Shown here piece by piece: positions 8,576 to 18,139 of a stretch of DNA of 48,178 nt; position 1 is the stretch's first letter; each line of letters begins with the position of its first letter. This DNA comes from CAYSYY01 sp964576115 [NCBI: uncultured Gemmatimonadota bacterium] (GTDB lineage: Bacteria > Blakebacterota > Blakebacteria > Blakebacterales). The DNA lies in contig CAZNUA010000025.1 of assembly GCA_964576115.1 (NCBI GenBank), positions 1,326 through 49,503 of the forward strand, in the 5' to 3' direction. Under the pieces are notes generated by a model. The model was not told where the DNA came from and ran no database searches. It saw nothing but the letters and a program-made list of their open reading frames with translations. A program made the translations under genes and the position numbers.

Positions 8576-9865
8576 CTACTCCGGAATCCCGCCGGCCCAG
8601 GCAAAGAGCGGGAACCGGCTGCAGATCTCGCTCGCCCTGGCCCGAACCGCTTTTCGGGTGTCTTCCCCCTCGGGATCGGCGATCACATCGGCGATCAGGT
8701 GCCCGATCTGTTCGAACTCGGGCTCCTGCATGCCGCGGGTGGTCAGGGCCGCGGTGCCGATCCGGATCCCGCTGGTCACCATCGGCGATTCGGGATCGAA
8801 GGGAACGGTGTTCTTGTTGACGGTGATGCCGACCTCATCGAGGCTCGCTTCGAGCAGTTTCCCGGTCAGCTCCTGCGGACGCAGATCGATGAGCAGCAGG
8901 TGATTGTCGGTGCCGCCACTCACGAGCTTGACGTCCCGGTCGGCCAGGGCCCGGCCCAGGGCTTTCGCATTGGCCACCACCCGCCGGCTGTACTCGACGA
9001 ACTCGGGGCGCGCAGCCTCTTCGAGCGCCACCGCCTTGGCCGCGATCACGTGCATGAGCGGTCCGCCCTGGATGCCGGGGAAGACACTGCGGTTGATGGC
9101 CTTGGCGTGCTCTTCGGGGAAGAGGATCAGCCCGGCCCGGGGACCGCGCAGGGTCTTGTGGGTGGTGGTGGTCACCGCATCGCAGAAGGGCACCGGCGAG
9201 GGATGGTGCCCGGTAGCAATGAGACCGGCCACATGGGCCATGTCGAACATCAGCATCGCCCCGACCGCATCGGCCACCGCGCGCATTCGCTCGTAATCCC
9301 AGAAGCGGGGGTAGGCGCTGGCCCCTCCCACGATCACCTTCGGCCGGGCCTCCTCGGCCAGGGCCTCGAAGGCATCCCAGTCGATGGTCTCGGTCTCGGG
9401 ATCGACCCCGTACTGCACCACGTTGTAGAGCATGCCGGAGAAGTTGACCGGATGGCCGTGGGTCAGGTGTCCGCCGTGGGAGAGGTTCAGCCCCATGAGG
9501 GTATCCCCCGGCTCCATGAAGGCCTGGTAGACGGCCATGTTGGCCTGGGCTCCGGCATGGGGCTGCACGTTGGCACCCTCGGCGTCGAAGAGACGGCAGG
9601 CCCGTTCGATGGCCAGATCCTCGGCCCGGTCCACGACCTCACACCCCCCGTAGTAGCGTTTGTGGGGCAGACCCTCGGCGTACTTGTTGGTCAGCACGCT
9701 GCCCATCGCCTCGAGCACGGCCGGACTGACGAAATTCTCCGATGCGATCAGCTCGAGCTGGGTACGCTGGCGCTCCTCCTCGTCCCGAAGTACGCTGAAA
9801 AGAGCGGGATCAGAGGCCTTGAGGGCCTCGGCCGCCCGGAGGGCGGACGGTTCGGTGAGTGTCAT
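8576..9865 (-). CDS. glyA: Serine hydroxymethyltransferase
   Basis: A 429-residue PLP enzyme that interconverts serine and glycine with tetrahydrofolate and supplies 5,10-methylene-THF, used among other things for dTMP synthesis. Recognisable segments: [11 protein letters not shown] and [15 protein letters not shown] in the N-terminal part, FDMAHVAGL, the PLP lysine in [14 protein letters not shown], and [11 protein letters not shown]. The length is normal. It begins the run glyA, dCMP deaminase, nrdR and regulator. It fits with the folate genes (folK, folB) elsewhere in the window only in a general metabolic sense. Confidence 0.97.
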   Translation of the reverse strand: MTLTEPSALRAAEALKASDPALFSVLRDEEERQRTQLELIASENFVSPAVLEAMGSVLTNKYAEGLPHKRYYGGCEVVDRAEDLAIERACRLFDAEGANVQPHAGAQANMAVYQAFMEPGDTLMGLNLSHGGHLTHGHPVNFSGMLYNVVQYGVDPETETIDWDAFEALAEEARPKVIVGGASAYPRFWDYERMRAVADAVGAMLMFDMAHVAGLIATGHHPSPVPFCDAVTTTTHKTLRGPRAGLILFPEEHAKAINRSVFPGIQGGPLMHVIAAKAVALEEAARPEFVEYSRRVVANAKALGRALADRDVKLVSGGTDNHLLLIDLRPQELTGKLLEASLDEVGITVNKNTVPFDPESPMVTSGIRIGTAALTTRGMQEPEFEQIGHLIADVIADPEGEDTRKAVRARASEICSRFPLFAWAGGIPE

Positions 9866-9925
9866 GGTGCCTCCGCGGTCTGCCTCCCGCCCGCGAGGAA
9901 AAGGGTTCTCGGGCGAGAGATCGGT

Positions 9926-11209
9926 TCAGGGTTCAGGCCGAGGTTCGGACCCGGGCGGCATGGCGGGCGGTATGGTCCGGTCGCGGGCCCGGTACATGAA
10001 GATCTCAGCCTGCGTGCGCCGGTAAGGCTCGAGTCGGGTCACCTGTTCCTCGGCGTACAGGCGCATCTCGGGTGCGAGCTGATCCTTCTCAATCCCCATC
10101 CGGTACTTCTCGATGGCCTGTTCGAGGATCACCTTGGCCTCATACGGTACGGTTCCGTCCTCGGCGGCCTGAGCCAGTCCCTGCGCCTGGAGGATGTCCC
10201 CCCAGGTGATGTAGGCGTGACCGTCCTCGGGATCAAATGCGATCGCCCGCTCGACTTCGAAGAGAGCTTCCTCGTACCGTTCCTGGTCGAGATGGATCCC
10301 GGCGAGCTCGGAGTAGACCCGCATCTCGTCCGGAGCCAGCTCGAGCGCGCGCACGAGCGCGACCACGGCGCTGTCGGGCTCGCCGACCTTGCCCAGGAAC
10401 CGTCCCCGGAGCCGCCAGGTCACAGGATCGTCGGGGCGCAGGCGGGTCAGCCGGCCGTAGGTGTCGGCCGCCTCGCGGATCCGGGTGGGATCACCGGCAT
10501 AGAGACGGGCCAGTCTTTCCACCGTTCCGATCTGGTCGGGATCACCGCGCATGCTTTCTTCGAGAGACCGGATCTGCGCTTCGACGTCTCCCTGGCGGGC
10601 AAAGATCTCGGCCATCCGGCGATGGGCGTCAGCATTGTCGGGATCGGCCTCCACCTGTTGCTGCAACATCCGGAGCATGCCCGTGTTGTCCCCCTCCTGC
10701 CGGTAGAGGCTGAGCAGAAACTCGCGGTACTCGGGATTCTCGGGTTGCATCTCGACCAGGCGCTCGTAGGCCTCCAGGACAAGCAGCATCTCTCCCTGCT
10801 GGAAGTATATCGAGGCCAGGCTGGCCAGGGCGGTCTCATCCTCGGGATTCTGACGCAAGATCGTCTCGTACGCTTCGCGGGCTCCGGCCAGCGAATCGAT
10901 CTGGAAGTAGCACATGGCCAGCAGGTACCAGACCTCGATGTTGGTGCTGTCCATCCCGGTGCAGGCACGCAGGGCCGGTATGGCGCTGGCATACTCCTGG
11001 ATCTCGTAGTACTTGTAGCCCGTGCTGTAGAGACGGTTGAACCGATTCTGGCGGGTGAGATCGAGAACCACCCCGGTATCCTGCTCGGCCGGCACCAGGG
11101 CGGTGTCGGCGGCCCGGACCGGTGCCGCGGGGGCGCCGATCATGGCCGGTGCGCAGAGCAGGAGCGCTGTCAGGAGCGCTCGGGGACCGATGCGGGCGGT
11201 TTTCGTCAT
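9926..11209 (-). CDS. Secreted TPR-repeat protein
   Basis: A 427-residue protein with a Sec signal peptide (MTKTARIG, then a hydrophobic run, cleavage near PVRA-AD). About eight to nine tetratricopeptide repeats fill most of the rest, for example YETILRQNPEDETALASLA and RALELAPDEMRVYSELAG. The last part is less repetitive. TPR arrays bind partner proteins; this one would act in the periplasm or on the envelope, and nothing here identifies its partner. The start is uncertain: ATG 11209 begins the signal peptide cleanly, ATG 11218 is also possible, and neither has a strong ribosome site. Confidence 0.75.
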   Translation of the reverse strand: MTKTARIGPRALLTALLLCAPAMIGAPAAPVRAADTALVPAEQDTGVVLDLTRQNRFNRLYSTGYKYYEIQEYASAIPALRACTGMDSTNIEVWYLLAMCYFQIDSLAGAREAYETILRQNPEDETALASLASIYFQQGEMLLVLEAYERLVEMQPENPEYREFLLSLYRQEGDNTGMLRMLQQQVEADPDNADAHRRMAEIFARQGDVEAQIRSLEESMRGDPDQIGTVERLARLYAGDPTRIREAADTYGRLTRLRPDDPVTWRLRGRFLGKVGEPDSAVVALVRALELAPDEMRVYSELAGIHLDQERYEEALFEVERAIAFDPEDGHAYITWGDILQAQGLAQAAEDGTVPYEAKVILEQAIEKYRMGIEKDQLAPEMRLYAEEQVTRLEPYRRTQAEIFMYRARDRTIPPAMPPGSEPRPEP

Positions 11210-11252
11210 CTCACACATTAAGACGTCCGGTCGGAGCCTGTGTTCACATTTT

Positions 11253-11282
11253 AATACACTTTGCCCCACCCCGTCCCGTCAA
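11253..11282 (-). promoter_or_regulatory. Possible sigma-70 promoter for the TPR gene
   Basis: On the minus strand TTGACG (11277-11282) and TGTATT (11253-11258) are 18 bases apart, in a locally AT-rich patch between mscS and the TPR gene. The -35 hexamer is good and the -10 only fair. Confidence 0.4.
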
Positions 11283-11330
11283 CTCTCATCGGACGATTTT
11301 CCCGCTGATCGGACCGGGCGGAACGGTGTC

Positions 11331-12440
11331 TCAGTCCCCCGGGGCCTGATTGCGGAACCAGAGATCGTGCTGGGGGAAGGGAATCTCGACACCCGCGGCA
11401 CGGAAGGATTCGAGCAGGCGGGCGCGCAGATCGAGCGTGGTCTGCCACTGGTCACCGTAGTCGGCCACCCGGGTCACCAGCCGCATCTGCAGGGCCGAAT
11501 CCCCGAAATCGAGCAGTTCGACCGCCGGCTCGGGTTCGTCGAGGACAATCGGGTGCTCCCGGGCCGTGCGGAGGGCAATCTCGGAGACCTGCTTCAGATC
11601 GGAATCGTAGGCCACCCCGAATTCGACCACGACCCGGATCTTCGGGTCGGGATAGCTCAGATTGGTGACCTTTTCTTTCACGATCTGCGCGTTGGGAACG
11701 ACCATGACGGTGTTTTCGAAGGTCAGAATCTTGGTGCTGCGCAGACCGATCTCGACCACGTCACCTTTGGTGCCGTTCTCGAGCAGGATCCGGTCCCCTA
11801 TCCGGAAGGGCCGGTCGACGAAGAGCACGAAACCGCCGATCATGTTCGAGAGGGTTTCCTGGGCCGCCAGGGCGAATGCCAGCGAGCCGGCGCCGAGCGA
11901 AACCACCAGGGCGTCGACCGAAACGCCGAAGTGGTCGAAGACGATGATGATCGCCACCGCCCAGGCCAGGACCTGGAAAACGCGCCGGATCAGCGGCACG
12001 AGTTCGTCGTCGATCTGACTCTCGGTCCGCGCCGCAAACCGGGCTGCATACCAGCCCGCCAGGACGTTGAAGGAGCGGATCACGAGGCTGGTGACCACCA
12101 GGGCCAGGAGAATGAAGAAGATGCCGTCGGTGACCGTGTCCCAGGTCTCGATGAGCTGTTCGGGCGAGCCGCTGAATATCCCCCAGGCGGTCGGATTCAG
12201 ACCGGCCACGGCCCATTTCAGACCCAGGATCCAGATCGCCACCCCGACCGGACCCTTCACGGCCTGCAGCAACTCGTTGTCGAGATCAGTCCGGCTACGT
12301 GTGGTCAGGCGGCGCTCGGTGAATCCGAAGAGCAGACGCACCAGCCGGCTCAGGGCCCAGACGAGGGCGAAAACCAGCAGCGCATTGAGCAGGTCGTTGA
12401 GCACCGGTGCCGAGGGGAAGAGATTCAGGTCAACGGACAT
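11331..12440 (-). CDS. Small-conductance mechanosensitive channel (MscS family)
   Basis: A 369-residue inner-membrane protein with several N-terminal hydrophobic helices, then the MscS pore and beta-domain core. AFALAAQETLSNMIGGFVLFVDRPFRIGD (about residues 195-223) is the pore helix TM3 and the start of the beta domain; EIGLRSTKILTFEN and VVVPNAQI follow as in MscS. It releases solutes on hypo-osmotic shock. It ends the transcript that begins with uppS, cdsA, dxr and rseP, 42 bases after the rseP stop. Which MscS subtype it belongs to is not resolved. Confidence 0.92.
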   Translation of the reverse strand: MSVDLNLFPSAPVLNDLLNALLVFALVWALSRLVRLLFGFTERRLTTRSRTDLDNELLQAVKGPVGVAIWILGLKWAVAGLNPTAWGIFSGSPEQLIETWDTVTDGIFFILLALVVTSLVIRSFNVLAGWYAARFAARTESQIDDELVPLIRRVFQVLAWAVAIIIVFDHFGVSVDALVVSLGAGSLAFALAAQETLSNMIGGFVLFVDRPFRIGDRILLENGTKGDVVEIGLRSTKILTFENTVMVVPNAQIVKEKVTNLSYPDPKIRVVVEFGVAYDSDLKQVSEIALRTAREHPIVLDEPEPAVELLDFGDSALQMRLVTRVADYGDQWQTTLDLRARLLESFRAAGVEIPFPQHDLWFRNQAPGD

Positions 12441-12482
12441 CGGGATCCTCCGGCGATGACGCCGATCGCGGCCGTCGCTCGT

Positions 12483-13831
12483 TCAGAAGAGCCGGACGAC
12501 GTCGTTGACGGTCACGTATAGCATGATCAGGATGATGAAGGCCATCCCGATCTGGGTGGCGATCAGACGCACGCGCAGCGAGAGCGGTTTGCCGCGCAGG
12601 GCCTCGGCGGCCAGAAAAACCAGGTGCCCGCCGTCGAGGACCGGAATCGGCAGCAGGTTCAGAACCCCCAGATTCACGCTCACGAAAGCCACGAACGCGA
12701 GCAGGCTCAGGATACCCGAGCGGGCCGAATCACGCGCCACCCTGGCGATCGTGACAGGACCGCCGAGGGTCTCGCGCATCGAGAGCTGACCCACAACGAG
12801 ACGGGCGAGGATATCCACGATCAGGGTTCCGGTCCGCCAGGTTTCACGACCGGCCCAGGAGAGAGTGCCTCCCAGTCCGAGACGGATGTGCTCGACCGGC
12901 AGATCGGAGGTATCCCCGGTGATACCGAGCCGGCCCCGCAGGATTCCGGTGGAGTCATCGACGACCCGCGCCGGGGTCACGCGGGCGACATACTCGACGC
13001 CCTCGCGCAGCCAGGCGATCTCGACCTCGCGCCCGGCCGAAGCCCGGATGGTCGAACTCAGTTCGCCCCAGTTGGCAAGCTCGCGCCCGTCGAGACGAAT
13101 GATCGTATCGCCGGCTTCCAGACCCGCCGCCGCAGCGGCGTCGGTGTCGCTCACGGCCGCCACGGTCGTCCCCCAGGCGGGCCAGAGACCGTAGAAATCC
13201 ACCGCGCCCTCGACCGGGCCGCCGTCGGGGCCGACGACGCTGGGCAGGGTGAGGGTGAAGGTGGAGTCACGCCGTTGGACCGCTACGACATGCTCGACTC
13301 CGATCCCGCCGCGGATGATCTCGAAAGCCCGTTCCCACGAATCGACACTGTCGCCGTCGACCGTCAGAAAGCGATCGCCCGGTTCCAGATCGACCCGGTC
13401 GGCCAGGCTGCCGGCTTCGACGGTCCCGATGGCGGTCGTGGCCACCCGGGTCAGCCCGGTGGCGGTGGTGACCCCGAAATAGACCACAAAGGCGAGGACG
13501 ATATTCATGATCGGCCCGGCGATGATGATCCCGAAGCGGCGGAGCAACCCGGCATAGGCGAAATCCCCCGGTTGAGGGTCGCGCCCTTCGGCGGCGGCCT
13601 GTTCGAGCTCCTCGGGATCCTCGCCGGCCATCTTAACGTAACCGCCCAGCGGCACCCAGGCCACCATGTACTCGGTCTCGCCGCGGGTGAAACTGAATAT
13701 GGCCGGTCCGAACCCGAGACTGAACTTGAGCACCCGCACCCCGGCCGCTTTGGCCATGAGGAAGTGCCCCAGCTCGTGCACGAAGATCAGCACGCCCAGA
13801 ACGATGATCAGTGCCAGAACCGTCTCCACGC

Positions 13832-13835
<4 letters not shown>
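12483..13835 (-). CDS. rseP: RIP site-2 metalloprotease RseP
   Basis: A 450-residue inner-membrane zinc protease that cleaves transmembrane anti-sigma factors and signal-peptide remnants. The zinc-binding HELGH lies in the first membrane helix near residue 20, and the third ligand is in LDGGHLV near the C terminus. Two PDZ-like stretches lie between, around GSLADRVDLEPGDRFLTVDGD and AAAAAGLEAGDTIIRLDGREL. The GGYVKMAGE segment after the first helix is also typical. It overlaps the end of dxr by four bases (ATGA), a common arrangement for dxr-rseP pairs. No anti-sigma factor gene is nearby. Confidence 0.94.
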
Positions 13836-15022
<1,187 letters not shown>

Positions 15023-15035
15023 GCTCTCATCCTTC

Positions 15036-15878
15036 TTACCCCGTCCGCGCCCAGGCGATCAGGATCCAGTAGAGGACCGGCGCGCAGAATATGGTCGAGT
15101 CGAAGCGGTCGAGAAATCCACCGTGGCCGGGCAGGATTCCGGACACATCCTTGACCCCCGCAGCTCTTTTCAGGCGCGATTCGGCCAGATCCCCGAGGGT
15201 CGACACCAGACCCATCAGAGCCCCCACGCCCGCTCCGCCGGCCGCGCTCCACTCCAGAACCGGCAGACAGAGGGCCAGAACGATCCCCATCGCGGAACCG
15301 GAAACCAGTTCGGCGGCGAATCCCTCCCATGTCTTGGCGGGCGATACCGCGGGCAGCAGCCGGGTCCGTCCCATGGTGCGGCCCACGAAATAGGCGGCCG
15401 TGTCGGCCACCCATATGATTCCCCACATGGCCATGACCAGCCAGGCTCCACCGGCGGGAAGGGCTCCGCCGAGTCCCGCCGCGCCTCGGAGCCAGAGCAG
15501 ATGGGCCAGCGGCAGGGTGACATAGAGCCAGCCGGTCAGGGTGGCGCCGAGCACGCCGCTCGGCGCTTCGTCTCCGGGACGAAAGACCTCGACGACCAGG
15601 ACCAGGCCGGTCCCCCCGAGCAGAATCGCCCCCCAGTGCGCTCCCCCTCCCAGCCAGGCATCGGCGAGCAGCAGGAGACCGACCGGCAGACTGAGGGCCC
15701 GCATCGGCGTGCGTTCGGCCTGGATCCGGAACAGGGCCGGGAGCTCCCAGAGAGCCCGCCCCGCCAGGACGACGACCAGCAGGAAGAAGATCCCCTGGCT
15801 GATGAAGATGGCGGCGAAAAAAAACGGCGCCATGGCAAAAGCGACGAGGGTGCGGGTCGTGAGTTCGGAATCGGGCAC
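15036..15878 (-). CDS. cdsA: Phosphatidate cytidylyltransferase
   Basis: A 280-residue integral membrane enzyme forming CDP-diacylglycerol from phosphatidate and CTP, for phospholipid synthesis. Multiple hydrophobic helices span the N-terminal two thirds. The C-terminal family signature is intact: GDLAESRLKRAAGVKD followed by PGHGGFLDRFDS. It lies six bases from the uppS stop and 13 bases from dxr, in one transcript. Confidence 0.95.
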   Translation of the reverse strand: MPDSELTTRTLVAFAMAPFFFAAIFISQGIFFLLVVVLAGRALWELPALFRIQAERTPMRALSLPVGLLLLADAWLGGGAHWGAILLGGTGLVLVVEVFRPGDEAPSGVLGATLTGWLYVTLPLAHLLWLRGAAGLGGALPAGGAWLVMAMWGIIWVADTAAYFVGRTMGRTRLLPAVSPAKTWEGFAAELVSGSAMGIVLALCLPVLEWSAAGGAGVGALMGLVSTLGDLAESRLKRAAGVKDVSGILPGHGGFLDRFDSTIFCAPVLYWILIAWARTG

Positions 15879-15884
15879 CGGCGG

Positions 15885-16652
15885 CTACCTGTTGACCTGG
15901 GCGCTGGTCCGGCCGAAACGCCGCTCGCGCCGCAGGTACTCCCCCAGAGCCCGGTAAAAGTGATCGGCATCGAAGTCTGGCCAGAGCACGTCGGGAAAAA
16001 CGATCTCGGAATAGGCGATCTGCCAGAGCAGGAAATTCGAGAGTCGCTGTTCCCCGCTGGTACGGATGAGCAGGTCGGGATCGGGGAGTCCCCGCGTCTG
16101 CAGGTGGGATTCGAACTCCTCGGCCGTGACCGGGCCGGTCTGACCGGTGGCGAAACGGCGCGCCAGCAGGGCCTGGGCCGCTCGCAGGATCTCCCGCCGA
16201 CCGCCGTAATTCAGAGCCAGGTTCAGGACCAGGCCGCGGTTATCGCGGGTGCGCTCCAGAGCCCGCTGCAAGCCCGCCCGCGGTTCGGGAAGGATCTCAC
16301 TCAGATCGCCGGTGATCCGCAGCTGCACATTGTTGGCGTCGAGATCCTCAACCTCGCGATCGATCGTCTCGCTCAGCAGATTCATGAGCGAGTGCACCTC
16401 GCCGAGAGGGCGCTTCCAGTTCTCCTGACTGAAGACGAACAGGCTCAAGACCTCGAGCCCGATGCCGCTGGCGGCTTCCACGGTGCGGCGGACCGCCCGG
16501 ACACCTTCCTCATGGCCGGCCACCCGCTCCAGCCCCCGCTGCTGGGCCCAGCGGCCGTTGCCGTCCATGATGATGGCCACGTGGGCGGGCAGATCGGTCC
16601 GCGCCTCGAGCTCTTCGCGCAGCTGCTCTGTGGTCGATGGGTCACGTGTCAC
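15885..16652 (-). CDS. uppS: Isoprenyl transferase (undecaprenyl diphosphate synthase)
   Basis: A 255-residue cis-prenyltransferase that makes the C55 lipid carrier for peptidoglycan and other envelope polymers. IMDGNGRWAQQRG holds the catalytic Asp and diphosphate-binding residues near the N terminus. LSLFVFSQENWKRP is the second conserved region, and PDLLIRTSGEQRLSNFLLWQ is the substrate-binding C-terminal motif. It is the first gene of the uppS-cdsA-dxr-rseP-mscS series. Confidence 0.96.
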   Translation of the reverse strand: MTRDPSTTEQLREELEARTDLPAHVAIIMDGNGRWAQQRGLERVAGHEEGVRAVRRTVEAASGIGLEVLSLFVFSQENWKRPLGEVHSLMNLLSETIDREVEDLDANNVQLRITGDLSEILPEPRAGLQRALERTRDNRGLVLNLALNYGGRREILRAAQALLARRFATGQTGPVTAEEFESHLQTRGLPDPDLLIRTSGEQRLSNFLLWQIAYSEIVFPDVLWPDFDADHFYRALGEYLRRERRFGRTSAQVNR

Positions 16653-16699
16653 GGTTCAACCTGTCCGGGAGATCGGTCCGATCAGGACCGGAGATACAC

Positions 16700-16775
16700 G
16701 AACGCGCCGCGGCTCACCGGCTGCGACGCGTTCCACGATACCACTTCCCCGCCGGCATTTCCACCCAACGGCGGG
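16700..16775. other. Two inverted repeats between uppS and the TPR lipoprotein gene
   Basis: GAACGCG (16700-16706) can pair with CGCGTTC (16727-16733), with a further CGC/GCG step inside. CCCGCCG (16748-16754) can pair with CGGCGGG (16769-16775). They lie in the 142-bp gap downstream of the TPR gene stop and upstream of uppS. Neither has a T-run on the minus strand, so they are only possible terminators or leader structures. Confidence 0.35.
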
Positions 16776-16794
16776 AGGACCGGGATCGGAAGCC

Positions 16795-17871
16795 CTAACG
16801 GACAGGCGGGGGATCTCCCATCAGAGCCTGCAGTTCCTCGGCCCGCTGCATGTGCTCCTGGCCCTTCCGGATCATCTCCTGATCACCAGCGTTCACTCCC
16901 ATGCGCATGTAAATGCCGCCCAGGCGCAGCCAGGTCATGGGGCTGTTCGGATTGATCTCCTTGCTCTTCTCCAGGTAGGGGATCGCCTCCGCCTCGCGCT
17001 CGCTCTCCATGTAGGTGATAGCGATGTTATTCAACGCTTCGGTGTCGAAGGGATTGAGTTCGAGCACGGTGATAAAGTGTGGCAGAGCCAGGTCGTCCTG
17101 ATCCGTCTCGGTGTACATGATGGCCAGCTGCATGTGGGTGTACAGGTTCTCGGGATTGGACTCGAGGCTGTTCTCGTACAGTGCCCGGGCCTTGTCGCGC
17201 TCATCGAGCTGCCGGTAAGCGTATCCCAGGGTTTCGACGAAAACGGAATCGTCGATGTTGTCCTCCTGGAGCGGATCGAGGTAGCGGACCGCCTCCATGT
17301 AATTTCCGCTGTTGTAGTACAGCAGGCCGAGGTTGAGCCGGGAGGTGTCGTCGTCGGGATTGAGTTCGAGGACCTTGCCGTACATCTCGATCGCCTCGTC
17401 GTATCGCCTCTGCTGGCCGTAAACGACAGCCAGGCCCTCCCAGGCCTCGGGATTCTCGGGGTCGAGCATAGTGGCGATTAAAAAGGAGCTCTCGGCGCTT
17501 TCGTAGTCCTGGCGCTGGATGAAAGTGAACCCGTCGTTGTAGTGCTGGAGCCACCAGTTACTGACGTCCCGTTCAACCTGGGCTCGGAAGATCGGGCTGA
17601 GGGAGGCGGAACGGTCCCAGTTCGTCTTGGCCTCGGCCCAGTTCGACTCGGTGGCCTCGAGAGTGGCCAGGATGTAGTACGCTTCAGCATTGTCGGGGTA
17701 GATCTGGATGGCTTCTTCCAGCGAGCGCCGGGCGTTGACGTAGTCCTTGTTGTTCATGTAGAGCTTGGCCGAAGTGATCTGCGGCGGGGCGCAGGCGGCG
17801 GTCACGACAGCGATGAGAGCGAAGAGCAGGGATGCTCGCACAACGCCTGTGAGAGTGGGGTGCGTCTTCAT
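16795..17871 (-). CDS. TPR-repeat lipoprotein
   Basis: A 358-residue protein with an N-terminal hydrophobic stretch ending VVTAACAPP, a lipobox-like site, so probably a lipoprotein. About eight tetratricopeptide repeats follow, such as EEAIQIYPDNAEAYYILATLE, GKVLELNPDDDTSRLNLGLLY and ITVLELNPFDTEALNNIAITY. It probably scaffolds an envelope complex; the partner is unknown. ATG 17871 has a clear AAGGAGG ribosome site, and a good promoter lies about 100 bases upstream, so it seems to be transcribed separately from argS. Confidence 0.8.
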   Translation of the reverse strand: MKTHPTLTGVVRASLLFALIAVVTAACAPPQITSAKLYMNNKDYVNARRSLEEAIQIYPDNAEAYYILATLEATESNWAEAKTNWDRSASLSPIFRAQVERDVSNWWLQHYNDGFTFIQRQDYESAESSFLIATMLDPENPEAWEGLAVVYGQQRRYDEAIEMYGKVLELNPDDDTSRLNLGLLYYNSGNYMEAVRYLDPLQEDNIDDSVFVETLGYAYRQLDERDKARALYENSLESNPENLYTHMQLAIMYTETDQDDLALPHFITVLELNPFDTEALNNIAITYMESEREAEAIPYLEKSKEINPNSPMTWLRLGGIYMRMGVNAGDQEMIRKGQEHMQRAEELQALMGDPPPVR

Positions 17872-17974
17872 TGAGATCGGGCCTCCTTCAACCCTTCCGC
17901 GGTGCGACCATCCCGGCTCGGAGACGGTCGAACAGCGCGGTGAACAGGGAAACCGGGGGTGGAAATGTCGATGT

Positions 17975-18003
17975 AAGATATGCCCTCGCAAGCCGGGTAT
18001 CAA
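17975..18003 (-). promoter_or_regulatory. Sigma-70-type promoter for the TPR lipoprotein gene
   Basis: On the minus strand TTGATA (17998-18003) and TATCTT (17975-17980) are separated by exactly 17 bases. The -35 matches consensus at five of six positions and the -10 at four. The predicted start of transcription leaves a leader of roughly 95 bases before ATG 17871. Confidence 0.55.
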
Positions 18004-18139
18004 CCGCCGTCTCGGACACAGAAATCCGGTTTCGTCCCTCTGCAGATACGACGTGTTAACCGCTCGGTCGTTCACCATTCAATTCATCCCGCCCCCGCCG
18101 TTCCTTCACCCGGGGACGGAAAAGAGGGCCGGTACGGGA

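Noticed and set aside
8699-11221. An 840-codon open frame on the plus strand opposite glyA and the TPR gene
   Set aside because: It lies antisense to two clearly conserved genes, and its composition (Gly, His, Asp, Arg-rich without motifs) is the usual shadow of GC-rich coding sequence.
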